5,255 nt of DNA from Nannocystaceae bacterium. Its GTDB lineage: Bacteria > Myxococcota_A > Polyangia > Nannocystales > Nannocystaceae. The translations under genes and the position numbers were made by a program. Below the pieces are notes generated by a model, which did not search any database, was not told the DNA's origin, and worked only from the letters and a program-made list of their open reading frames with translations. The stretch lies in the NCBI GenBank assembly GCA_016763875.1, contig JAESSZ010000847.1:1-5255 (forward strand), in the 5' to 3' direction. Below are positions 1-5,245 of the stretch, piece after piece. Positions within the stretch are counted from its first letter, which is position 1; each line of letters begins with the position of its first letter.

Positions 1-1
1 C

Positions 2-631
2 GAACCGCCACCCGAGGCCGAACCGCCTTCCGAGCCTCGCGCCTTCCCCGAAGTCGACGCGCTTCCCGCACTTTCGACGCGCCTCCCGCATGAACTCGGC
101 ATCGCGCTGGTCCCCGCGGCGCTGATCGGTCTGCGGGCCCCACAACTCAGCACCGCCGGCGAGCTATCGCTACTTCTTCGAGTTCGAAGCGGGCTGCTGG
201 CGGCGGGGCAGTTCCGGTACTCGGGACGCCCGTCGTCCGGTGCCGGGCTGCACCGCCTTCGGGCTGCGGCGAGCGTCGGCTACGCCTGGCGACGCGACCG
301 GTTTCAGCTTGCTGCTGCCGCCGGCCCCACTGTCGAGCCCTGGTTCGTCACCGAAGGCGGCAGCCGAGCGACGCCGCAGCGAGTGGGCGATGGCGGGCGC
401 TCGATCCTGTTTGGAGGGCTCGCTTGGGTCGCACCCGCGCTCCGCATCTTGCCGCGAAGCTCGCGCGCAGTCGTTGAGGTCGGCGCTCGCGCGGCCCTGT
501 CGTTGAGCGCCCTGGGATCTGGCTCGGACGTCCGGATCACCACTGGGGCTGGCGATGATCTATTCACGCTCGGCGGCCCCGAACTCACCCTGGGCCTGTG
601 GACCGCGATTTGGCTCCCGACCGGGAACTAA
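2..631 (+). CDS. C-terminal part of probable outer-membrane beta-barrel protein (5' end outside window)
   Basis: The reading frame is open from base 2 to the TAA at 629-631, giving 209 residues with no N-terminus, so this is a partial gene. About the first 25 residues are rich in Pro and Glu, like a linker. The remainder shows short alternating hydrophobic/polar segments separated by Gly, Ser or Arg-containing turns (for example AAASVGYAW, FQLAAAAGPTVEPWF, SILFGGLAWVAP, LTLGLWTAIWLP), the pattern of amphipathic strands in an outer-membrane barrel. The last strand is rich in Trp and Leu and lies within five residues of the C-terminus. I do not recognise a named family. Proteins with a long Pro/Glu-rich region before a C-terminal barrel are common in myxobacteria, but the missing N-terminal part would decide the role. 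The gene converges on the esterase gene with a 51-bp gap. Confidence is good that the frame is coding and moderate that it forms a barrel. Confidence 0.65.
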   Translation, partial: EPPPEAEPPSEPRAFPEVDALPALSTRLPHELGIALVPAALIGLRAPQLSTAGELSLLLRVRSGLLAAGQFRYSGRPSSGAGLHRLRAAASVGYAWRRDRFQLAAAAGPTVEPWFVTEGGSRATPQRVGDGGRSILFGGLAWVAPALRILPRSSRAVVEVGARAALSLSALGSGSDVRITTGAGDDLFTLGGPELTLGLWTAIWLPTGN

Positions 632-650
632 GGCTCTCAGTCCGGGAGCC
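632..650 (+). terminator. Stem-loop directly after the barrel gene stop codon
   Basis: GGCTCTC (632-638) can pair with GGGAGCC (644-650) as a 7-bp stem with one G-U wobble and a 5-base loop, starting one base after the stop codon of the + strand gene. No T-run follows, so it is not a textbook intrinsic terminator, but position and shape fit an end-of-gene hairpin in the convergent gap. Transcribed from the other strand the stem would have one A-C mismatch, so it should act mainly on + strand transcripts. Confidence 0.45.
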
Positions 651-682
651 TCGCAACGAAACTCCTGAGCGCGTGAGCTGGC

Positions 683-1567
683 CTAGCGGGGCTTCGCGAA
701 CTGTCGCAGGAACGCCGCGGTGCGCTTGGCTTGGCCCCGAGGCCAGCGGTGTCCGAGGTTTTCGGAGCACATGCGAACGGTGGCACCTGTTGGGCAGGTC
801 GCAGCAGCACAGCCGTCGTCAGGGGGCGCCGCGTCTGCGTTACAACCGTTGTGCTCCGCCCAGTGGGCGAACGTCTTGGTCGCGCTGGGGTAGGGCACGA
901 CCTTGTCTTTGCGTCCGTGGGTGACAAGGACGGGAACACTCGGACCGCACGGCAATACGAAGGGCCCCCCGCCTCCCGTGGGCGCCGCGGCAGCGATGAC
1001 ATCCCCGCGATGGCACGCAAGCACGTTCGAAAAGAAGCCGCCGTTGGAAACCCCCGCCGTGTACACGCGTGTCTCGTCGAGACACCCAAGGCTAGCGAGC
1101 TTGGTCACCAGCGTGTCGAACAAAGCGAGATCTCGATCGTCGAGCTCACCGCTCGCGACCTGCCAGCCGAGTGCGGGCCTATCGCCGAACTGCTCGAACG
1201 TTCGCGGCATGCCGCGCGGTGCAACGACGATCGCGTCGTTCCAAAACGCGGACCCGTTCATCGCGGCTAGCGATCCCTCCGGATTGCTCCCAAAACCGTG
1301 CCACGCAAAAACGACGGCTGGCGGAGTGCTCAACTCGCTGCCGACGTGGACGAGGTATTCGCGGGTCGTGTCACCCACCGCAATCGTGTGTTCCGAGCCG
1401 CCCGTGGCCAAGGAGCACCGAGACGCGCCTGCTTGTGAAGTAGGCGCGGAGGTCTCGAGATCGGGGGGCGTCTGCGTTTCCGGTTTGGAAGTTGCTGCCG
1501 CTGCTGCGGGCTCGGGGCCGCATCCCAACAGCAGGGCCGCAAACAATGCGCCGGATGGTCGCGTCAT
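683..1567 (-). CDS. Lipoprotein esterase, PHB depolymerase / LpqC / feruloyl esterase-like
   Basis: A predicted 294-residue alpha/beta-hydrolase lipoprotein that probably cleaves ester bonds in polyhydroxyalkanoates, feruloylated polysaccharides or similar esters. From the ATG at 1567 it begins with a clean lipoprotein signal (Arg in the n-region, hydrophobic core, lipobox LLLGC, Cys16), then a 34-residue Ala/Pro/Thr linker. The core has HG at 90-91 in the usual oxyanion position, the nucleophile elbow GVSNG with Ser174, the acid Asp221 in HGRKDKVVPY, and His273 in LGHRWP, so the triad is complete. The DD..LF segment at 143-150 is also characteristic. Nine Cys residues (one lipidated) suggest disulfides in the mature protein. 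An in-frame ATG at 1597 would prepend ten residues and spoil the signal peptide, so 1567 is preferred. That leaves a 4-bp gap to the stop of the upstream cytochrome lipoprotein gene, and this is the last gene of the operon. The substrate cannot be told from sequence. Confidence 0.88.
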   Translation of the reverse strand: MTRPSGALFAALLLGCGPEPAAAAATSKPETQTPPDLETSAPTSQAGASRCSLATGGSEHTIAVGDTTREYLVHVGSELSTPPAVVFAWHGFGSNPEGSLAAMNGSAFWNDAIVVAPRGMPRTFEQFGDRPALGWQVASGELDDRDLALFDTLVTKLASLGCLDETRVYTAGVSNGGFFSNVLACHRGDVIAAAAPTGGGGPFVLPCGPSVPVLVTHGRKDKVVPYPSATKTFAHWAEHNGCNADAAPPDDGCAAATCPTGATVRMCSENLGHRWPRGQAKRTAAFLRQFAKPR

Positions 1568-1571
1568 GCCG

Positions 1572-2465
1572 CTACATACCCATCCAGGTCGCCCCATCGG
1601 GTGCGCCCATCTCCAGCCAGCTGGTGAGCGCGTCGGAGTCGGCCTGGGTCAGCGCCTGCACGTCCTGAAGGTCGCAGAAGTATGTCGGCGGCATCGCGTT
1701 GACGTCGGTGTCGACCCGCGCCAGCACGGTGTCCATGTTCGCCTGGATACCCGCGAGCGTGGCGAAGTCGGTGCCGGTACCTGCGGGTGGCGGAGGCGAA
1801 GCTGAGGGCGCTCCCATGACCAGTGTCTCGGTGGTCAAGTGACAGCCGCAGTTGTTGTTGATGATGGTCCCGATCTGCGTGGGAATCACCCCCGCTTCGT
1901 CTCCCATGACCACGGGACTATCGACGCCGGGAGCAACGTCCTCGAGCCCGCACAACTGCGGCTCTGGCGTTCCGGTCGACTCGTCCGCCATCGTGTCCGC
2001 GTCGTCCATCCCATCGCTCGTTGCGCCGTCGTCGTCGTCTCCATCCCCGACGGGGGGTGCGGTGCCAGCGATCCAACCGATGATGATCGAAATGTCTGCG
2101 GGATCGAAGTCATTGCCTGGCACCGGCATGATCCCGCCGACACGAAGTGACACATCATCAAGCACCGCGTCGGGCAGCACTTTGATCGCGATGTACGAAC
2201 CCTGAAGGTTCCCAAACTCCACCAGCGGTATGCCGGTCGCGGAGTCCGAGTCGACAATCCCTGGTGCCGATGTCGGGTCCAACGCCGGAGTCTGTGATCC
2301 TCCGTGGCAAGTCGCGCTGCCGCATGCGCGCCCGAAGGCCTCAGCGACATGAGGGGGCATGAGGTCTGTGGCCCCGTCCCCGCCGTCGTCTCCGATCGGC
2401 TTGAGTTGGTCGGCGCATCCGGTCGAGGCGACAAGCGCCAGTGCAGTCAAGGCTAGCTTCTTCAT
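1572..2465 (-). CDS. Putative two-domain c-type cytochrome lipoprotein with atypical haem motifs
   Basis: A predicted envelope lipoprotein of 297 residues. MKKLALTALALVASTGC is a lipoprotein signal with a slightly relaxed lipobox (STGC, Cys17). Domain 1 (about 37-137) has C48-GSAT-C53-H54, a CX4CH motif, followed by Met113-Pro114 in GGIMPVPG and a terminal helix with WIAGTAP. An acidic linker of Asp, Gly, Ser, Thr and Met (about 138-168) leads to domain 2 (about 170-291), with C206-G-C208-H209 (CXCH), Met258-Pro259 and a terminal WLEMGAPD. The order Cys-His motif, MP, Trp-containing helix is that of small class I cytochromes c, with the MP methionine as likely distal ligand. Neither site is canonical CXXCH, so covalent haem is inferred, not shown. 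The ATG lies 2 bp after the stop of the cytochrome-barrel gene, with a G6 run nine bases upstream as a possible ribosome site. The frame continues open to 2726, but that part overlaps the upstream gene and lacks any signal, so it was excluded. Role inferred: redox partner of the upstream protein. Confidence 0.85.
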   Translation of the reverse strand: MKKLALTALALVASTGCADQLKPIGDDGGDGATDLMPPHVAEAFGRACGSATCHGGSQTPALDPTSAPGIVDSDSATGIPLVEFGNLQGSYIAIKVLPDAVLDDVSLRVGGIMPVPGNDFDPADISIIIGWIAGTAPPVGDGDDDDGATSDGMDDADTMADESTGTPEPQLCGLEDVAPGVDSPVVMGDEAGVIPTQIGTIINNNCGCHLTTETLVMGAPSASPPPPAGTGTDFATLAGIQANMDTVLARVDTDVNAMPPTYFCDLQDVQALTQADSDALTSWLEMGAPDGATWMGM

Positions 2466-2467
2466 GC

Positions 2468-3823
2468 TTAGTTGCCCCCCGTCGCGGCGGCCTTCTTCTG
2501 TTTCCGCTTCTTCGCGTTCTTGCCCAAGGTAAAGCGTCGTCCGAGGTTGAAGCCGAGGAAGAAGTTGATCTCGTTGAGGGGGTTGTCGTGCTCCGCGGAT
2601 GGGTCGTTGAACGGATTTCCGCTCTGGCCGCCCGATGCCGCGAGGTTGGTGTTGATCGACCGGTTGTTCGTGAAGAACACCTGGAAGAAGTGCTTGCCCG
2701 TATAGTACGAGCCGCCGAGGGCCCATGCGCCGATCTTGGCGCCATCGGGATCAGCGTCGCCACCACGGTAGTAGAACGTGTTGGGCTCGCCCCCGTCGGG
2801 AATCGGCAGGAAGTACTCCATGTCGATGCCCCAGCGGCGTTTCTTGCCCAGCCAGATAGTGGACGCGAATCCAACCACCATCGTGTCGCGTCGGTCCTCC
2901 ACCGGTTCGGGTCCCTCGCCACGGTCGACGATCACGCGGGCATTGTGGTTCGTTCGCAGGTGGTAGCCAAGGGTGAGCATCGTGCTCCAGCGATCGAACC
3001 ACAGCCGGCTTACCATCGCCTGGAAGTTGCCGGTCCATCGGTTCGCGACGTCAAAGTCCCGGAAGTACTCAAGCGAGGTGTAGCCGCCGACGCTGACGGG
3101 AGCACCGTCTTCTTGGCGCAGCGGTACGTACTTGGTCCCCAACTCGTAGTTTTTTCGGGTCGAGGAGCGGCGCAGCATGACGTCCCACCCGTCCAAGATG
3201 CCGTAGCTCATCCCCATGCTCATCACGACCCCAGCGTCGAGCCCGAAGGCACCACGTTCGGTACCGATCCGACCGAAGCGGTGGTCAATGCGGTATTGGA
3301 GCGTGTTGCGACCGAGCGTGGTTGTGGTCGGAAGCACGATTTGTGTGATCCCTCGGAATGGCTTGGTGCCCTTTGCCGCGGCGGGGGCAGGAACGACAGC
3401 GGCTGCGGCCCCGGGGTCCGTGCCACCACCGTTGTCGGGCGCGGCGTCATCGCTGGTGCTGGCCGGGAGACTCGCGATCCAGTCACTGACCAGCTTCAAC
3501 TGCTCAGCCGAGTAGGGGTCGTCGCCGACCGGCATGATCTCGCCGTCGATTCCTTCGGCCCCGACGAGTTTTTCGATGAGATAGGAGCCCGCTGGGTTGC
3601 CCGGGTCGACCAGGAGCTTGTCCACCGCGGCCGACTTGCGGCCAATCAGAGCTGAGAGCGGTGACTCGAGGTCCAGGCCCCCAGGATCACTGGGGTCCCC
3701 CGAGGTGTCATGGCACATGGTGCAGTCCTCAAAGAGGGCCTGCACTTTGCCTTCGAGTTCGGCCGACTCAGCCGAGGGTCCCGCGTAGGCGAGCGTTGTG
3801 AGCAAAAAGAGGTGATCCAGCAT
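2468..3823 (-). CDS. Cytochrome c domain fused to DUF5777-like outer-membrane beta-barrel
   Basis: A 451-residue protein predicted to be exported and to sit in the outer membrane. Residues 1-14 look like a short signal peptide ending in AYA before Gly15, unusual in having no Lys or Arg; a stop codon three codons upstream (3830-3832) rules out a longer start. A cytochrome c domain follows (about 20-120): canonical C34-TM-C37-H38, GEIMPVG with Met97 as likely distal ligand, and a terminal SDWIASLP helix. An Ala/Pro/Gly/Asp linker (about 121-152) leads to a barrel of about 280 residues resembling DUF5777: FRGITQIVLPTT, the HRFG signature at 181-184, YGILDGWDV, KYVPLRQ, WGIDMEYF, GKHFFQVFFTNNRSI and a final FFLGFNLGRRFTLG. 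A basic tail of about 17 residues follows the last strand. DUF5777 proteins of Bacteroidetes are, as I recall, encoded near cytochromes; here the haem domain is on the same chain. It is first in a three-gene operon. The function (electron transfer across or at the outer membrane) is inferred. Confidence 0.88.
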   Translation of the reverse strand: MLDHLFLLTTLAYAGPSAESAELEGKVQALFEDCTMCHDTSGDPSDPGGLDLESPLSALIGRKSAAVDKLLVDPGNPAGSYLIEKLVGAEGIDGEIMPVGDDPYSAEQLKLVSDWIASLPASTSDDAAPDNGGGTDPGAAAAVVPAPAAAKGTKPFRGITQIVLPTTTTLGRNTLQYRIDHRFGRIGTERGAFGLDAGVVMSMGMSYGILDGWDVMLRRSSTRKNYELGTKYVPLRQEDGAPVSVGGYTSLEYFRDFDVANRWTGNFQAMVSRLWFDRWSTMLTLGYHLRTNHNARVIVDRGEGPEPVEDRRDTMVVGFASTIWLGKKRRWGIDMEYFLPIPDGGEPNTFYYRGGDADPDGAKIGAWALGGSYYTGKHFFQVFFTNNRSINTNLAASGGQSGNPFNDPSAEHDNPLNEINFFLGFNLGRRFTLGKNAKKRKQKKAAATGGN

Positions 3824-3854
3824 AGGTAGCTACCAGGCGAAGGGCTGCGGTTGT

Positions 3855-3873
3855 TCACCCTAACCTGGGGTGA
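3855..3873. repeat. Inverted repeat in the operon leader
   Basis: TCACCC (3855-3860) and GGGTGA (3868-3873) form a perfect 6-bp inverted repeat around a 7-base spacer. It lies 32 bp before the cytochrome-barrel start codon, so it could be an operator half-site pair or a leader hairpin. The sequence does not distinguish these, and a chance repeat of this size is possible. Confidence 0.35.
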
Positions 3874-3880
3874 GGCGTGT

Positions 3881-3895
3881 TCCGCTTAAAGCGGA
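3881..3895. repeat. Palindrome TCCGCTT-A-AAGCGGA, candidate operator
   Basis: TCCGCTT (3881-3887) and AAGCGGA (3889-3895) are perfect 7-bp arms around a single A. The 1-base centre makes a hairpin unlikely and fits a dimeric DNA-binding protein site better. It lies about 60 bp upstream of the cytochrome-barrel start codon, within range of a promoter. No matching regulator gene is visible in the window. Confidence 0.4.
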
Positions 3896-3937
3896 CTTAA
3901 TGCGTGCGCTCGCGGCGAGGATGTCCGCGTTGGCGCA

Positions 3938-3954
3938 CCGGTCTGGGCGACCGG
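3938..3954. repeat. Short inverted repeat CCGGTC-N5-GACCGG
   Basis: Perfect 6-bp arms at 3938-3943 and 3949-3954 flank a 5-base loop. The right arm overlaps a tandem GGCGACC pair (3946-3959). The site lies in the region upstream of the operon; its function is unknown and it could be chance in GC-rich DNA. Confidence 0.25.
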
Positions 3955-4004
3955 CGACCAAATTAACCCGCGGTGCACGTTGAAATAGGCGGCAAGCACA
4001 CCCA

Positions 4005-4037
4005 GCAGTGCTTCACCGCGAACGCATGAAGCACTGC
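4005..4037 (-). terminator. Perfect 10-bp hairpin downstream of the Cys-rich lipoprotein gene
   Basis: GCAGTGCTTC (4005-4014) and GAAGCACTGC (4028-4037) are exact reverse complements around a 13-base loop. On the minus strand the hairpin begins 42 bases after the TAG of the lipoprotein gene, as expected for a 3' transcript end or mRNA-stabilising stem. No U-run follows, so intrinsic termination is not proven. Its position also insulates the downstream cytochrome operon. Confidence 0.5.
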
Positions 4038-4079
4038 ACAAAGTGGCTTAGTCGCAGGGGCGCCGACGGTTACAATTGC

Positions 4080-5165
4080 CTACGGCGCTGGCCAAACGCA
4101 CAAGGTATCCAGGACGCACGTCATGCCTCCCGGACAAGTCGCGCCCACCCCGGAGCAGTCCAGGAAGCAGTCGTTGATATCGCCGGTTAGGTCGTTGCAC
4201 GTCACGGGCGAAGTGCCGCCGACGGGTGCGGGCGGGCATTCCGCTGCACTTGCGCAGCCTTGGTCGGAGCAAACGCCAACCGTAACGTTGTCGGGATCGT
4301 CGACGATGCAAGTATTGCCGAGCGGGCATTCGGCGGAGCCTTCGCACGCACCGTAGTCGTCGCCACCAGCACCGCTGGCGTGGACGCACACCAGGCCGCC
4401 GAAGCAGCCCATCCCGTCCGGGCAGTCCTCGCCGTTGGCGCAGTCGAGGTAGCACTCGGGGATCATGTCGTCGCCCGCAAGTTCGGCGCAGGTGACGACC
4501 GAGTCTCCGGTACCCGGGTGCGCCGGGCAGTCGCACTCGTCCACGCAGGCCGATTGGGAACAAACGGTGAACGTTGTCGGGTCGGTCCCGTCGTTGATGC
4601 AGGTTGAGCCACCGAACCCGCACAGAGTCGAGTCGGCATCACCCATCGCGTCCAAGCACGGATCATAGTTGCCAATACCCATCGGGATCCCGCAGCTGCC
4701 GGTCGAGCTGCTGCCGCCGCTGTCACTTGAGCTCGAGCTGCTGCTGGAGCTGGAACTGGAACTTTCGCCGGATCCGGTGCTCGTGCTTTCGCCGGATCCG
4801 GTGCTCGTGCTTTCGCCCGAGCTGTCGGTGGCCCCGGACTCGGTCGAGTCACTCCCGGAGGAGGTGTCACTCGCGGTTGTGCCTGAGCTCGATGTACCTG
4901 AGTCGACGCTTACGGTGTCGGCACTGTCCGTGTTGGAAGCGTCCGTGTCGGAAGCGTCCGTGTCTGAGGCGTCGGCGCTGGTGTCGTTGGCCTGCGTTGC
5001 CGACAACGAGTCGCTGGGGTCGATGGTGGACGCCGTGATGTTTGGACTCGATGTCGCACCCGTCGAGGTGCCCGCCTCGAGCGTAGTGTTGGTGGTATCG
5101 GAGTCTCCCGGACAGGCCGGGAGGACGACAAGACAAGCTGCGATTAACGACGCGCGATAAGTCAT
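4080..5165 (-). CDS. Lipoprotein with Ser/Thr/Asp-rich linker and duplicated Cys-rich module
   Basis: A predicted surface or periplasmic lipoprotein of 361 residues whose function I do not recognise. The ATG at 5165 gives a compact signal, MTYRASLIAACLVVLPAC, with lipobox LPAC and Cys18. An in-frame ATG at 5195 and a GTG at 5210 would extend the n-region; 5195 has a weak GAAAAG upstream, so the start is uncertain. Residues 19-157 are almost all Ser, Thr, Asp, Gly, Ala and Glu, including ASDTD repeats, two GESTSTGS repeats and a run of 13 Ser: a flexible stalk typical of myxobacterial lipoproteins. The 204-residue C-terminal part is Cys-rich and contains two copies of one module (about 182-261 and 274-357) sharing C..C....C.....CP..P..G.S.VTC..L.GD....C.LDC......CP.GM.C.....CV, which suggests disulfide-bonded folds exposed outside the cytoplasm. 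A binding or surface role is inferred from the stalk. It appears to be a single-gene unit, with a hairpin downstream. Confidence 0.82.
   Translation of the reverse strand: MTYRASLIAACLVVLPACPGDSDTTNTTLEAGTSTGATSSPNITASTIDPSDSLSATQANDTSADASDTDASDTDASNTDSADTVSVDSGTSSSGTTASDTSSGSDSTESGATDSSGESTSTGSGESTSTGSGESSSSSSSSSSSSSDSGGSSSTGSCGIPMGIGNYDPCLDAMGDADSTLCGFGGSTCINDGTDPTTFTVCSQSACVDECDCPAHPGTGDSVVTCAELAGDDMIPECYLDCANGEDCPDGMGCFGGLVCVHASGAGGDDYGACEGSAECPLGNTCIVDDPDNVTVGVCSDQGCASAAECPPAPVGGTSPVTCNDLTGDINDCFLDCSGVGATCPGGMTCVLDTLCVWPAP
4762..4817. repeat. Perfect 24-bp tandem repeat in the linker, 2.3 copies
   Basis: Bases 4762-4785 are repeated exactly at 4786-4809, and the first 8 bases recur at 4810-4817. 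On the coding (minus) strand each copy encodes the eight-residue unit GESTSTGS in the lipoprotein stalk. Exact identity at DNA level suggests a recent in-frame duplication or ongoing copy-number variation. Confidence 0.85.
4926..4970. repeat. 15-bp tandem repeat, three imperfect copies
   Basis: Units at 4926-4940, 4941-4955 and 4956-4970 share GTCCGTGT and differ at one to three positions after it. On the minus strand they encode ASDTD, ASDTD and ASNTD in the lipoprotein stalk. They are more diverged than the 24-bp repeat and so probably older. Confidence 0.75.
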
Positions 5166-5245
5166 GACAACGCAGCCAGGATAAGGCGTCTTCATCGCCG
5201 CGCTTTTCACGCGCGCTGCGTGCAGCTCGCCAGTTCGTGGAGATC

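Larger units (their letters stand above)
3824..4079 (-). promoter_or_regulatory. Intergenic region expected to hold the operon promoter
   Basis: These 256 bp separate the cytochrome-barrel start from the stop of the next minus-strand gene, and no credible gene lies inside. The operon must have its promoter here or read through from the gene to the right; the hairpin at 4005-4037 argues for a local promoter. I could not identify convincing -35 and -10 boxes. The start codon at 3823 has no clear Shine-Dalgarno sequence. The region holds inverted repeats at 3855-3873, 3881-3895, 3938-3954 and 4005-4037, and a tandem GGCGACC pair at 3946-3959. Confidence 0.4.

Noticed and set aside
903..1805. Open frame of 300 codons on the + strand
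   Set aside because: It is antisense to the esterase gene and the end of the cytochrome lipoprotein gene. It spans their boundary, and its translation has no domain or signal.
2466..2726. N-terminal extension of the cytochrome lipoprotein frame
   Set aside because: These 87 codons overlap the upstream gene in another frame and have shadow-like composition. The internal ATG at 2465 gives a proper lipoprotein signal with MKK and a lipobox Cys.
2441..3655. Long open frame of about 400 codons on the + strand
   Set aside because: It lies antisense to the cytochrome-barrel gene, whose minus-strand product has a clear CXXCH motif, linker and DUF5777-like barrel. The + strand translation shows no recognisable domain and is a GC-rich shadow.
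4008..4190. Small + strand open frame of 60 codons
   Set aside because: It starts inside the 10-bp hairpin, overlaps the 3' end of the lipoprotein gene antisense, and has no supporting motif or ribosome site.
4762..4970. Tandem repeats considered as a CRISPR array
   Set aside because: Units are 15 and 24 bp, directly adjacent without spacers, and in frame with a lipoprotein linker, so they are coding repeats.
4669..5160. Open frame on the + strand rich in Leu, Glu, Val and Pro
   Set aside because: It is the antisense of the Ser/Thr/Asp stalk; its regular composition simply mirrors the repeats in the real gene.
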